Source: Actibacterium sp. 188UL27-1
GTDB lineage: Bacteria; Pseudomonadota; Alphaproteobacteria; Rhodobacterales; Rhodobacteraceae
Reading direction: 5' to 3'
DNA length: 64,000 nt
NCBI RefSeq assembly: GCF_016901225.1
Contig: NZ_JAFEUL010000016.1
Coordinates: forward strand, 1-64,000
Shown here: piece by piece, positions 8,510 through 17,704 of the stretch
How the letters are laid out: each line of letters starts with the position of its first letter
Numbering within the stretch: the first letter of the stretch is position 1
The notes under the pieces: model-generated
What the model was told of the DNA's origin: nothing
Database searches by the model: none
What the model saw: only the letters and a program-made list of their open reading frames with translations
Translations under genes and position numbers: made by a program

Positions 8510-9463
8510 ATGACGCATCTCATCTCGACCGAGCGGGTCTTGGCCACCGCACAGACCTCTGCCACGGACGGCCAGATCCGCGTGCTGCCGGGTAAGACAC
8601 TTTGGCTGGCGACCCATGGGCTGGGCGGGCTGGCGGGGATCATCCTGTTTCCACGTCTTGATGCCCTGGTCGTGTTCCTTGCCCTGAGCGCCGTTACCAT
8701 TTGCGCAGGCCATTCGGTGGGCATGCACCGATTACTGATCCATCGCAGCTTTAAGACGTCGAAACCCGTTGAATACGGTCTGGTCTGGCTGGGTGTTCTG
8801 GTGGGGATGGCCGGCCCGATCGGCATGATCCGGGCCCATGACATGCGTGACTGGCACCAACGACAAGCGGTCTGTCCGCCCCATCCCGCCCATGGGGCAG
8901 GGTTTTGGCGGGATGCCTGGTGGCAGCTTTGCTGCGAGTTTCGGCTGACGCGGCCACCCCAGTTCACAGTTGAAAGTGAGGTATCTAAAGACCCCATATA
9001 CTTCTGGATGGAACGCACATGGATGCTGCAACAGCTGCCCGTGGCGGTTTTGCTTTACGTCCTTGGCGGGTGGGCCTGGGTGTTGTGGGGAGGCTGCTTG
9101 CGGATATTTGTCTCGCTCGTTGGGCATTGGATGGTGGGCCATTTTGCCCATAAGGGCGGCCATCAAGGGTGGCAGGTCATGGGTCTGCCGGTGCAGGGTT
9201 ACAATCTGAGGGGGCTGGGTCTGATCACCTTTGGCGAGAATTGGCACGGCAACCACCATGCCTTTCCCCACTCCGCCAAGCTGGGCGTGGAGGACGGACA
9301 ATCCGATCCCGGCTACCTGTTCATCCACATGCTGGCGTGGTTAGGGATCGCCTGGGACATCAACGGCCCGTCGAGCGCACCGGAACGCGACGGATTACGC
9401 CGGCTAACCGATACGGCCAAAAATGCCGAAAAGAATGCTTTAGATCAGCACGTTACGTCATAG
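8510..9463 (+). CDS. Acyl-CoA/fatty acid desaturase family protein
   Basis: An integral-membrane di-iron desaturase, probably introducing a double bond into acyl chains for membrane fluidity. The three histidine boxes are present: HSVGMHR, DWHQRQ, and GENWHGNHHAFP. Hydrophobic pairs flank them as in delta-9-type enzymes. ATG 8510 gives 317 residues. The frame can also start at ATG 8417, but that extension contains no family sequence and sits just after a palindrome. The final roughly 35 residues are polar. Regiospecificity cannot be read from the sequence. Confidence 0.85.
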   Translation: MTHLISTERVLATAQTSATDGQIRVLPGKTLWLATHGLGGLAGIILFPRLDALVVFLALSAVTICAGHSVGMHRLLIHRSFKTSKPVEYGLVWLGVLVGMAGPIGMIRAHDMRDWHQRQAVCPPHPAHGAGFWRDAWWQLCCEFRLTRPPQFTVESEVSKDPIYFWMERTWMLQQLPVAVLLYVLGGWAWVLWGGCLRIFVSLVGHWMVGHFAHKGGHQGWQVMGLPVQGYNLRGLGLITFGENWHGNHHAFPHSAKLGVEDGQSDPGYLFIHMLAWLGIAWDINGPSSAPERDGLRRLTDTAKNAEKNALDQHVTS

Positions 9464-10646
9464 CAGCTGCAATGGCCGCAGCGGCGGAAGGCACCGTTTC
9501 AATGGTCAAACCGGCCAAGTTGATACGGCTGTCGCCGACCATGTAAACGCCATGATCCGTGCGCAGGGCAGCCACCTGATCGGGTGTCGCGCCCAAAAGA
9601 GAGAACATACCCCGCTGGTGGCGCAGCTTTTCGAACCGATCCGTGCCGGTGATGCGACCCAGTTCAGCGCTAAGGGCCTGCCGCATCTGGATGAGGCGCA
9701 GGCGCATCGCATCCAATTCGCTTTCCCATGATTGCCGCAGGTCTGGGTCGGTCAGGATCGTAGTCACGACCCGGGCGCCGTGATCGGGCGGAAAGGCGTA
9801 GGACAGGCGGTTGAGCCAATCCATGGTGCCAGCGACCCGATCCCGGGTTGCGCCATCGGGACAGCAAGCCAGCAGGATGCCCACCCTATCACGGTAAAGG
9901 CCAAAATTCTTGGAGCCGCTGACCGCCACCAGCATCTCTGGCACCGCCGTGGCGAGGTGGCGCAGGCCAGCCGTGTCAGCCTCCAACCCGTCGCCAAAGC
10001 CCTGATAGGCCAGATCGACCATGGGAAGCAGGCCAAGGCGGCCGCACAACCGCGCGACCTCTTCCCAGGCGTCCCGCGACAGATCGGCCCCGCTGGGATT
10101 GTGGCAACAGCCATGGAGCAAGACGACATCCCCCGTCTTGGCCTGGGCGAGATCATCGAGCATGGCAGAGAGGTCGGCAATCCCCGTTGCCGGGTCATAG
10201 TAACGGTAGGTGCGCACGGGCACGTCCATCGCCGCCGCAATGGCGGGGTGGTTCGGCCATGTGGGCGCGCTGAGCCATAAGGTCATGTCGGGGTTGGCGC
10301 GGATGGCCATTTCCAGGCCCTGGCGGACCGCGCCGGTGCCGCCCGGCGTCGCGAGCGCCGCGATCTGGCCCTGCGGCACGCTGTTGCCCAGCACCAGATC
10401 AGCCATGGCGCGGTGAAAGGCGGGATCACCGGATAGGGCCGTATACCCCTTGGTCAGTTGCGCATCGAGCAACCGGGCTTCGGCGGTTTTGACGGCTTTG
10501 AGGATCGGGGTCTCACCGGTTTCCGTCCGGTAGACGCCAACGCCCAGGTCGATCTTGCCGGGCCGGTCATCGGCGGCAAACATCGACATCAGGCGGATGA
10601 TCTTGTCCGGCTCCTGCGCGGGCAGCCCGGCCAGCAGCGCCGTCAT
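9453..10646 (-). CDS. Aromatic amino acid/aspartate aminotransferase
   Basis: Cytosolic PLP-dependent class I aminotransferase, 397 residues, of the AspC/TyrB subgroup, which exchanges amino groups between aspartate or aromatic amino acids and 2-oxoglutarate. The N-terminal KIDLGVGVYRTETGETPILKAVK is typical. The PLP lysine is in SGSKNFGLYRDRVG, and the substrate-carboxylate region RINLAGL lies near the end. It overlaps the upstream sulfurtransferase gene by four bases (ATGA), so the two are translationally coupled. Transamination feeding the 3-mercaptopyruvate step (cysteine to mercaptopyruvate) would fit this neighbour. Its 3' end overlaps that of the convergent desaturase gene by 11 bases. 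Confidence 0.88.
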   Translation of the reverse strand: MTALLAGLPAQEPDKIIRLMSMFAADDRPGKIDLGVGVYRTETGETPILKAVKTAEARLLDAQLTKGYTALSGDPAFHRAMADLVLGNSVPQGQIAALATPGGTGAVRQGLEMAIRANPDMTLWLSAPTWPNHPAIAAAMDVPVRTYRYYDPATGIADLSAMLDDLAQAKTGDVVLLHGCCHNPSGADLSRDAWEEVARLCGRLGLLPMVDLAYQGFGDGLEADTAGLRHLATAVPEMLVAVSGSKNFGLYRDRVGILLACCPDGATRDRVAGTMDWLNRLSYAFPPDHGARVVTTILTDPDLRQSWESELDAMRLRLIQMRQALSAELGRITGTDRFEKLRHQRGMFSLLGATPDQVAALRTDHGVYMVGDSRINLAGLTIETVPSAAAAIAAAMT

Positions 10647-11491
10647 CCAGTGGCGACTTTCAGGTCAGGGTATTTGCCCCATTCTGTCCAGGATCCATCA
10701 TACAGCGCGTGGCGCGAATGGCCGATCCGTTCCAGGGCCAAGCTGAGGATCGCGGCGGTGATGCCCGATCCGCAACTCGTGATCGCGGGTTTTGCGGGGT
10801 CAAACCCGGCCTTGGCGAAGGCGGCCCGCAGGTCATCGACCGGTTTCATGGTGTGATCATCGTTCAGCAGGTTTTTGTACGGCAGATTGATCGCATTGGG
10901 GATATGCCCTGGCCGCAGGCCGGGGCGCGCCTCGGGCGTATCGCCCCGAAACCTATCGGCTGCGCGGGCATCGATGATCTGCCAATCACCCAGCTTGGAG
11001 GCGGCGGCGACTTGAGTGACGTCTTTCACCAGATCGGCCTGGCGTTGCACCGTGATATGCCGGTCGCGGACCATGGGGGGCAGATCCTCCAGAGGGCGAT
11101 CCTCGGCCGTCCATTTGGGCAGGCCACCATCCAGCACGGCGACGTCGCGCTTGCCCATGAGCCGCAGGAGCCACCAGACACGCGGCGCCGAAAATAGTCC
11201 CATCCCGTCATAGACCACCACCTGATGGCCATCGCCGACACCCATGGCGCGCATCCGGCTGATGAATTTCTCAACCGGGGGGACCATATGGGGCAGTTCG
11301 GACCGGGTATCACTGATCTCGTCGATATCAAAAAACCGCGCGCCGGGGATATGGCCGATCTCGTATTCGGCCTTGGCGTTGCGGTCCATGTCGGGCAGAT
11401 ACCACGAGGCATCGAAAACGCGCAGGTCGGGATCCCCCAGATGATCGGCTAGCCAGGCGGTGGATACCAGCGTATTCGGATCGTCGGTCAT
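10643..11491 (-). CDS. sseA: 3-mercaptopyruvate sulfurtransferase
   Basis: A tandem-rhodanese enzyme moving sulfane sulfur from 3-mercaptopyruvate to thiol acceptors. Two rhodanese domains are visible: the N-terminal inactive one (STAWLADHLGDPDLRVFDASWYLP, VVYDGMGLFSAPRVWWLLR) and the C-terminal active one (WQIIDARAADRFRGDTPEARPGLRPGHIP). The catalytic cysteine lies in the loop SCGSGITA, the SseA-type CGSGVTA loop. ATG 11491 gives 282 residues; an alternative start at 11506 adds five residues. It is the first gene of a two-gene unit with the aminotransferase. Confidence 0.92.
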   Translation of the reverse strand: MTDDPNTLVSTAWLADHLGDPDLRVFDASWYLPDMDRNAKAEYEIGHIPGARFFDIDEISDTRSELPHMVPPVEKFISRMRAMGVGDGHQVVVYDGMGLFSAPRVWWLLRLMGKRDVAVLDGGLPKWTAEDRPLEDLPPMVRDRHITVQRQADLVKDVTQVAAASKLGDWQIIDARAADRFRGDTPEARPGLRPGHIPNAINLPYKNLLNDDHTMKPVDDLRAAFAKAGFDPAKPAITSCGSGITAAILSLALERIGHSRHALYDGSWTEWGKYPDLKVATG

Positions 11492-11563
11492 CGAGAAGTC
11501 CCCCAAGGGTCACGGTTGATGCAGATGGTTACTGCGGGACCGGGCGTGAGGCAAGATTGCCGC

Positions 11564-12037
11564 CTACCCGTTCTGCCGCAGCAGACGCGCCTTTTGGCGA
11601 CCCCAGTCGCGCTTGGCCTCGGTCGCGCGTTTATCTTGCGTTTTCTTACCCTTGGCGATGCCAATCTTGATCTTGGCCTTACCGCGATGGTTAAAATACA
11701 GGACCAGCGGCACCAGGGTCATGCCCTTGCGCTGCGTTTCGGACCAAAGATGCGCCAGTTCCTTGCGGCTGACCAGCAGCTTCCTGCGGCGGCGTTCCTC
11801 GTGGCTGAACATCGCCCGATTGTAGGGGGCGATGTAGCTGTTCACCAGCCACAGCTCCCCGTTTTCGACCGCGGCATAGCTTTCGGCGATGTTGGACGGG
11901 TTTTCGCGCAGTGATTTGACCTCGGACCCCTGCAGGAGGATCCCGCATTCGACATCGTCATCGATCGCGTAATCGTAACGTGCTCGCCGGTTTTCGGCGA
12001 TCACCTTGTAGTTGGGGTTTGCTTTATCCTTGGCCAT
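11564..12037 (-). CDS. smpB: SsrA-binding protein SmpB
   Basis: Binds tmRNA and delivers it to stalled ribosomes for trans-translation. All 157 residues fit the family: the core [29 protein letters not shown], the central [21 protein letters not shown], and a basic C-terminal tail ([24 protein letters not shown]) that becomes helical in the mRNA channel. It lies downstream of dapA on the same strand with a gap of about 40 bases, a common alphaproteobacterial arrangement. No ssrA gene was recognised in the window. Confidence 0.97.
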   Translation of the reverse strand: MAKDKANPNYKVIAENRRARYDYAIDDDVECGILLQGSEVKSLRENPSNIAESYAAVENGELWLVNSYIAPYNRAMFSHEERRRRKLLVSRKELAHLWSETQRKGMTLVPLVLYFNHRGKAKIKIGIAKGKKTQDKRATEAKRDWGRQKARLLRQNG

Positions 12038-12079
12038 GGGGGCCGGATATAGGGGGAGAGCGGCCCCACGCCAAGGGGT

Positions 12080-12955
12080 CTAGTTGATCAGCCCCGCATG
12101 GCGCATGGCATCCTGGATAGCGGCCTTGGTGCCATCTGTCAGCTCAACCAGCGGGGACCGCACCTCTGCCGCGCATTTGCCCAGGACCGAAAGTGCATAT
12201 TTCGCGCCAGCCAGGCCCGGTTCGATGAACAGGGCCGTATGCAGGGGCATGAGCCGGTCCTGGTAGTCGAGCGCCTTGACATAGTCACCGTCCAGCGTGG
12301 CTGTCTGAAACGCGGCGCAGAGCTTGGGCGCCACATTGGCGGTGACGCTGATCGCGCCGATCCCGCCATGGGCGTTGAACCCAAGGGCGGAGGCATCCTC
12401 GCCCGAAAGCTGGATGAAATCCGCGCCACAGGTGGTGCGTTGGTGGCTGACCCGGGCAATATCGCCGGTGGCATCCTTGACGCCGATGACGCGCGGCAGT
12501 TTGGCCAGCTCTCCCATCGTTTCCGGCGTCATATCGACGACGGAGCGACCGGGGATGTTGTAGATCACGATGGGCAGGTCACAGCAGTCATGGAGCGCGG
12601 TGTAATGCGCGATGAGCCCCGCCTGCGTGGGTTTGTTGTAATAGGGCGTGACGACCAGCCCGGCATCCGCCTTGACCCCGGCGGCGTGCTGCATGAACCG
12701 CACGGCCTCCACCGTGTTGTTGGACCCCGCCCCGGCCACGACAGGTACGCGACCGGCAGCGATGCGCACGGTATGTTCGACGACGGTTTCATGCTCTTCA
12801 TGGCTGAGCGTGGGGCTTTCCCCGGTGGTTCCAACCGGAACCAGCCCGTGGCTGCCTTCGGAAATCTGCCATTCGATGAAGGCTTCCAGCGCCTCCAGAT
12901 CCACCGCGCCCTTTTTGAACGGGGTGACCATCGCTGTCATGGATCCTTTGAGCAT
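12080..12955 (-). CDS. dapA: 4-hydroxy-tetrahydrodipicolinate synthase
   Basis: First committed step of the diaminopimelate/lysine pathway: condenses pyruvate with aspartate semialdehyde. It is a 291-residue TIM barrel. The Schiff-base lysine is K160 in [11 protein letters not shown], with T43-T44 (VGTTGES), Y106 (PYYNKP) and Y132 (IYNIPGR) at the active site. ATG 12955 is chosen because GGAGGTGAC lies just upstream and the protein then begins at the family start [13 protein letters not shown]; a frame extension to 12994 adds 13 unsupported residues. It is divergent from the lytic transglycosylase, so two cell-wall genes share one intergenic promoter region, and smpB follows. Confidence 0.96.
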   Translation of the reverse strand: MLKGSMTAMVTPFKKGAVDLEALEAFIEWQISEGSHGLVPVGTTGESPTLSHEEHETVVEHTVRIAAGRVPVVAGAGSNNTVEAVRFMQHAAGVKADAGLVVTPYYNKPTQAGLIAHYTALHDCCDLPIVIYNIPGRSVVDMTPETMGELAKLPRVIGVKDATGDIARVSHQRTTCGADFIQLSGEDASALGFNAHGGIGAISVTANVAPKLCAAFQTATLDGDYVKALDYQDRLMPLHTALFIEPGLAGAKYALSVLGKCAAEVRSPLVELTDGTKAAIQDAMRHAGLIN

Positions 12956-13115
12956 CTCCGTCACCTCCCGCTGTTTCATGTTGTCCGGCCTCATACCGCC
13001 CCCGTTCGGGCAAGGCCAGAGGTTAGGTATGTTACAAAGTGGTTAACGAAAGAGAGTTGCGACGCGGCAGCTTTCGATTAGCTTAGCGGCGTTCCGCAAC
13101 TGGGGTTGTCTGGCT

Positions 13116-15053
13116 TTGCGCCTGATTCTAATTAGTCTGATCCTGGCCATCTGGCCGTTATCTGCCGGTGCCGCTGACCCGGCGCCTGGCATCGCTGCGC
13201 TGAAGGCGGCGATGAACCATATCCGATCCGGCGATTGGAGCGATGCCCGGCAAAGCGCCCAGGCGGGTGGTCAGGTCGCGGAGGACATCGTGACCTGGCA
13301 CATGCTGCGCAAAGGCCGGGGTTCGTTTGTCGAATACAGTGATTTTCTGGAGCGCAACGCAGACTGGCCCGGCCTGGCGCTGATGCGGACCCAAGGCGAA
13401 GGCTCGATCCCGCGAAATGGCCAGGCGGAGGCTGTGATCGCCTGGTTTGGTGACCGCGTGCCAGAAACCGGCGCCGGTGTTCTGCGGTTGATCGAGGCCT
13501 ATCGAAAAACCGACCAGGATGGTGACGCCCAGGCGCTGGCGGTCCTGGCTTGGCACACGATGACGGTGACCGCGGCCACCGAAGCCGAATTGCTGGGTCT
13601 TTATCCCGATCTGTTGAAGCGCCATCACACCGCCCGTCTGGATGATCTGCTGTGGCGAAACGAACGGACGGCGGCGCGCCGAATGTTCCCGCGTGTGTCC
13701 GCAGACCTGCGTCTGCTGGCCGAAGCGCGATTGGGCCTGCGCGCCGATGCGCCCGGGGTCGATGGCCTGATCCAGAAGGTGCCGAAACCCCTGCAAGCCG
13801 ATCCAGGCCTGGCATGGGAGCGGTTCAATTGGCGCGTCCGCAAGGGGCGCCACGACGCGGCGATGGACCTTTTGGCGGAGCGCAGCACCAGCGCCCGCGA
13901 TCTGGGCCGACCGGCCATGTGGGCCAATTGGCGCCGGATCTATGCAAGGCGGGTTTTGCGCGACGGCGATCCGGCGGATGCCTATGCCATTGCATCCCAG
14001 AATTACCTGCTGGATGGCAGCAACTTTTCCGATCTGGAATGGCTGTCGGGATATATCGCCTTGCGGTTTCTGGAAGATCCCGAACTGGCCCTGTTTCATT
14101 TCGACCGCTTCCGGGGCGCCGTGCGCACGCCGATCAGTCTGGGCCGGGCGGGATATTGGCAGGGGCGGGCGCACCGTGCCCTGGGCGATGCAGACAAGGC
14201 GCGGGAAGCTTTCGCTTTTGGCGCGCAGTATCAGACCAGCTATTACGGGCAGTTGAGTGCCGACACGTTGGGCCTGCCGCTGGACCTGTCGGCCAAGGGG
14301 GATGAGGCTTTTCCGGATCTGCAGGGGTCTTCGCTGGCCAATTCGACCGTGTTGCAGGCTGGTCAACTGCTCTATGCCGCTGGTGAACGCGATCTGGCGG
14401 AGCGGTTCCTGACCCATCTGGTCGAACAGCGCCCGCGCGAAGAAGCCGGTCAGGTTGGGGCTGTGACGCTGGACCTGGGCGATCCGCATATCGCGCTGAT
14501 GGTGGCCAAGCGGGCTGCGCGGGATGGTAACGTGCTCCATGCCGCGTATTTTCCGATCCACGAACTGGCGAACCGCAAGCTGCCCGTTGACCCCGCCTTG
14601 GCCCTGGCCATCGCGCGGCGAGAGAGCGAGTTCAATCCGGTGGTCGTAAGCCCCGTGGGCGCACGGGGATTGATGCAAGTGATGCCGGGCACGGCTCGCG
14701 ATGTCGCCCGCGACCTGAAGATCGACTATAACCTGAGCCGCCTGACCGCTGATCCGGCCTATAACGTGCGATTGGGAACAGCGTATCTGGACGACCTGAT
14801 CGATACCTTTGGCGATGCGCCAGTGCTGGTCGCCGCCGGGTATAATGCCGGCCCGGGCCGCCCGGTGCGCTGGATCGAGGAATTGGGCGATCCCCGCTCT
14901 GCCGGTGTGGATCCTGTGGACTGGGTCGAGATGATCCCGTTCCGCGAAACGCGCAACTACGTGATGCGGGTGACCGAATCGATCCGGATCTACCAGGCCC
15001 GGCTTGGCCGTCCTGTCACCCCGCGTCTGACGGATCTGCTGAAGGGCAGCTAG
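13116..15053 (+). CDS. Soluble lytic murein transglycosylase (Slt70-like)
   Basis: Periplasmic enzyme that cleaves glycan strands to 1,6-anhydro-muropeptides. A 19-residue signal peptide (MRLILISLILAIWPLSAGA) precedes a long alpha-helical superhelical region (about 25-470) and a C-terminal SLT domain. That domain has IARRESEFNP (catalytic Glu about 503), GARGLMQVMPGTA and AAGYNAGPGR. TTG 13116 is the only start that gives a complete signal peptide. It is divergent from dapA. The length of 645 is normal for Slt70 proteins. Confidence 0.92.
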   Translation: MRLILISLILAIWPLSAGAADPAPGIAALKAAMNHIRSGDWSDARQSAQAGGQVAEDIVTWHMLRKGRGSFVEYSDFLERNADWPGLALMRTQGEGSIPRNGQAEAVIAWFGDRVPETGAGVLRLIEAYRKTDQDGDAQALAVLAWHTMTVTAATEAELLGLYPDLLKRHHTARLDDLLWRNERTAARRMFPRVSADLRLLAEARLGLRADAPGVDGLIQKVPKPLQADPGLAWERFNWRVRKGRHDAAMDLLAERSTSARDLGRPAMWANWRRIYARRVLRDGDPADAYAIASQNYLLDGSNFSDLEWLSGYIALRFLEDPELALFHFDRFRGAVRTPISLGRAGYWQGRAHRALGDADKAREAFAFGAQYQTSYYGQLSADTLGLPLDLSAKGDEAFPDLQGSSLANSTVLQAGQLLYAAGERDLAERFLTHLVEQRPREEAGQVGAVTLDLGDPHIALMVAKRAARDGNVLHAAYFPIHELANRKLPVDPALALAIARRESEFNPVVVSPVGARGLMQVMPGTARDVARDLKIDYNLSRLTADPAYNVRLGTAYLDDLIDTFGDAPVLVAAGYNAGPGRPVRWIEELGDPRSAGVDPVDWVEMIPFRETRNYVMRVTESIRIYQARLGRPVTPRLTDLLKGS

Positions 15054-15054
15054 G

Positions 15055-15921
15055 TCACGCCCGCCGGCGTTCGCGCCACAGGGTGAACAGGCCCGCGCTG
15101 ACCACGATTGCGGAGCCGATAATAACGTTGAGCGCCAGATCCTCCTGAAAGATCAGCACACCAAAAGAGGCGGCAAAGACCAGTTGAAGGTAGGCAAAGG
15201 GTTGAACGGCGCTCGCCTCTGCCACCTCATAGGCGCGTATCAGCAGCCAGTGCCCCAAGGCGCCAAAGACGCAAAGCGCCATCATCCAGGCCCAATCGGG
15301 TGCGGCCATGGGTTGCCATGCCCACAGGCCAAACGGCGTGATCGCGATGGCGCCCACCGTTCCTGTCCAGAAAAAGCTGGTCGCGGCGCTATCGGTGCGG
15401 GCCACATAGCGGGTCAGCAAACCATAAAGCGCAAACATTGTGGCAGAGATCAGCGGGATCACAGCGGCGGGGGAGAAGACGGCAAAACCCGGACGCAGGA
15501 TCACGAGGATGCCCACGAAACCGATGGCGATGGCAATCCAGCGGCGCCAGCCGACCCGTTCCCCCAGAACAGGGCCGGACAAAGCCGCGATCAGCAGCGG
15601 ATAGGCCGCAAAGATCGCGTGGCTTTCGACCAGGCCCAGCACCACAAAGGCGGCGACCATCACGCAGATCTCTGCCGCCAGCAGCACCCCGCGCAGGGCC
15701 TGCATCACCGGCATCCGCGTGACGGCGGCCTGGCGTAAGCTGCCAGCCATCCGCCCGGCCATGGCAATCGCAAAGGCCGCAAAGAACCAGTAGCGGATGG
15801 TGACGATCATGACGACGTTGTATTCCCCGGCCAAATAACGGGAGATCCCGTCCTGCACCGCGAAAACCAGCGTGGTGGCGACCATCAGGACAATGCCCTT
15901 GCGGGTGTCCTGCGCGATCAT
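15055..15921 (-). CDS. DMT-superfamily (EamA) transporter
   Basis: A 288-residue inner-membrane permease with ten predicted helices arranged as two EamA repeats: the first begins at KGIVLMVATTLVFAVQDGISRYL, the second at VIPLISATMFALYGLLTRYVAR. Family members export amino acids, nucleosides or other metabolites; the substrate is unknown. Its start overlaps the stop of mnmD by four bases (ATGA), so it is coupled to that tRNA-modification gene, although no functional link is evident. It is convergent with the lytic transglycosylase gene, with one base between stops. Confidence 0.85.
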   Translation of the reverse strand: MIAQDTRKGIVLMVATTLVFAVQDGISRYLAGEYNVVMIVTIRYWFFAAFAIAMAGRMAGSLRQAAVTRMPVMQALRGVLLAAEICVMVAAFVVLGLVESHAIFAAYPLLIAALSGPVLGERVGWRRWIAIAIGFVGILVILRPGFAVFSPAAVIPLISATMFALYGLLTRYVARTDSAATSFFWTGTVGAIAITPFGLWAWQPMAAPDWAWMMALCVFGALGHWLLIRAYEVAEASAVQPFAYLQLVFAASFGVLIFQEDLALNVIIGSAIVVSAGLFTLWRERRRA

Positions 15922-16589
15922 AGCTGGCCCGTGGTCATGTGGCGTTTGCGCCCGAACCCGGGTTGGCGTGTCACGGTAAATCCCGCGGCGTCCAAGGCAC
16001 GCCGGACATGGCCCGCCGCGGTATAGGTGGCAAAGGTCCCGCCCGGACGGGTGTGGCGGGCGACCTGCATCATCAGATCAGCCTCCCAGAGCTCGGGGTT
16101 CTTGGCCGGAGAGAACCCGTCGAGGAACCAGGCATCCGCGGCCCCTTTCCAGCGCGGCAAGGTTTGGCGGGCATCGCCGATCAGGATCGTCGCGGTCAGA
16201 CCGCCATGGAACAGCGTTGTGCCGTCGGGGCGCCACGCATTGATCAAGGCCCACGCCGCGCCGGGCAGAACGGGGAAAAAGCGGATCAGGGCCCGTTCGA
16301 TATCCGCCTGCGACAGGGGATATGCCTCGAACCCGGTATAGGTGATGCCTGCGATACCGACCTGTTCCGCCGCAAGAGCCAGGGCCACGATGTTGAGCCC
16401 CGTACCCACGCCCAGCTCTGCCACCGCAAAGCCCGGGCGCAGGCGGGTCGACAGGCCATTGCCGGTTATGAACACATGGCGCGTCTCGGCCAGCCCGTCC
16501 TCCAGCGAATAGAATGGGTCGTCAAAGCGTTGCGATACTGGCACGCCATTGGCTTGCCAATCGATCGGTTCCTGCTGGTCTGTTGGCAT
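15918..16589 (-). CDS. mnmD: tRNA 5-methylaminomethyl-2-thiouridine methyltransferase domain protein MnmD
   Basis: Corresponds to the N-terminal methyltransferase half of E. coli MnmC, which uses S-adenosylmethionine to convert nm5(s2)U34 to mnm5(s2)U34 in tRNA. Diagnostic parts are DPFYSLEDGLAETRHVFITGNGL, the SAM-binding loop VAELGVGTGLN, and WFLDGFSPAKNPELW. The protein stops after KRHMTTGQL, without the FAD domain, which is encoded separately and divergently 53 bases away. ATG 16589 gives 223 residues and starts at the conserved region; upstream in-frame starts up to 16649 would enter the divergent gene. Confidence 0.88.
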   Translation of the reverse strand: MPTDQQEPIDWQANGVPVSQRFDDPFYSLEDGLAETRHVFITGNGLSTRLRPGFAVAELGVGTGLNIVALALAAEQVGIAGITYTGFEAYPLSQADIERALIRFFPVLPGAAWALINAWRPDGTTLFHGGLTATILIGDARQTLPRWKGAADAWFLDGFSPAKNPELWEADLMMQVARHTRPGGTFATYTAAGHVRRALDAAGFTVTRQPGFGRKRHMTTGQL

Positions 16590-16642
16590 GGTCTGTCCTA
16601 CACGGCAGCCTCGATTGGTGACCATGGGGAAGGTCTGACGAA

Positions 16643-17704
16643 ATGACAACGGCGGACGTGACCATTTACGGGGCAGGCATTTTCGGGCTGTCCTGCGCCT
16701 GGGCGATACAGCGCCGCGGGGCGCGGGTGCAGGTCATAGATCCCGACGGCGTGGGCGCGGGATCCAGCGGCGGCATTGTGGGGGCCCTGGCCCCCCATAC
16801 GCCAGAGAACTGGAACCAGAAAAAGCAATTCCAGTTGGACAGTTTGCTGATGGCAGAGGCGTTCTGGTCAGAGATTGATGCCGCATCGGAGCTGAGCGCT
16901 GGCTATGGGCGATTAGGGCGGGTTCAGCCCGTGTTGGATGTGCGCGGCCTGGACCTGGCCCGGGACCGGATTGCGGGCGCGGCGCAGTTCTGGCGCGGTC
17001 AGGCCGAATGGGCCATCGTTGCGGCGGCTGATCTGGACGGCTGGCATCCGGCCAGCCCGACCGGACTGTTCATCCAAGACACGCTGTCGGCCCGGCTTCA
17101 TCCGCGTCAGGCCTGCCATGCCATTGCCGCCGCGATCACGGCAGGCGGTGGTGCGATCCGCGCGGAGGGCCGACCGGATGGGCTACAGCTTTGGGCCACC
17201 GGGGCGGCGGGCTTGCAGGATCTGAGTGCGGCTTTGGGACAAATGGTGGGCAATTCCGTCAAGGGGCAGGCAGCCCTTCTGGATCTGGACCGCCGCAGCG
17301 GACCGCAGCTTTTTGCCGATGGTGTTCATATCGTGCCCCATGCCGACGGAACAACGGCTATCGGCTCCACCTCCGAACGGGCGGCCACCGATCCTGTCGG
17401 GACTGACCATCAACTCGACGAGCTGATTGCGCGCGCCCGGGCGCTGTGCCCGGCCTTGGAGGATGCGCCCGTCATTGCCCGGTGGGCCGGTTTACGACCG
17501 CGGGCGCGCAGCCGGGCCCCCATGCTGGGGCATTGGCCGGGCCGGGCGGGCCATTTCATCGCCAATGGCGGGTTCAAGATCGGCTTTGGCATGGCGCCCA
17601 AAGTGGCCGAGGTCATGGCGGACCTGATCCTTGACGGCATTGACCGCATACCCGAGCCATTCCAGGTTGCGGCGAACCTGAAATCTCAGACCACCAGCGC
17701 CTGA
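16643..17704 (+). CDS. FAD-dependent oxidoreductase, probable stand-alone MnmC C-terminal domain
   Basis: A 353-residue DAO-fold flavoprotein. The N-terminus has a dinucleotide-binding motif (IYGAGIFGLSCAWAIQRRGARVQVID), then SSGGIVGALAPHTPENWN, and late segments RWAGLRPRARSRAPMLGHWPG and NGGFKIGFGMAPKVAE. In E. coli MnmC the FAD domain removes the carboxymethyl group from cmnm5U34 before methylation. Here the gene is divergent from mnmD, which lacks that domain, so the two probably form a split MnmC. A general amino acid oxidase role is the alternative. The end overlaps the convergent pncB by 19 bases. Confidence 0.7.
   Translation: MTTADVTIYGAGIFGLSCAWAIQRRGARVQVIDPDGVGAGSSGGIVGALAPHTPENWNQKKQFQLDSLLMAEAFWSEIDAASELSAGYGRLGRVQPVLDVRGLDLARDRIAGAAQFWRGQAEWAIVAAADLDGWHPASPTGLFIQDTLSARLHPRQACHAIAAAITAGGGAIRAEGRPDGLQLWATGAAGLQDLSAALGQMVGNSVKGQAALLDLDRRSGPQLFADGVHIVPHADGTTAIGSTSERAATDPVGTDHQLDELIARARALCPALEDAPVIARWAGLRPRARSRAPMLGHWPGRAGHFIANGGFKIGFGMAPKVAEVMADLILDGIDRIPEPFQVAANLKSQTTSA

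Noticed and set aside
13158-14678. 506-codon minus-strand frame opposite the lytic transglycosylase
   Set aside because: A shadow frame caused by high GC; the plus-strand gene has a signal peptide and an SLT active site.
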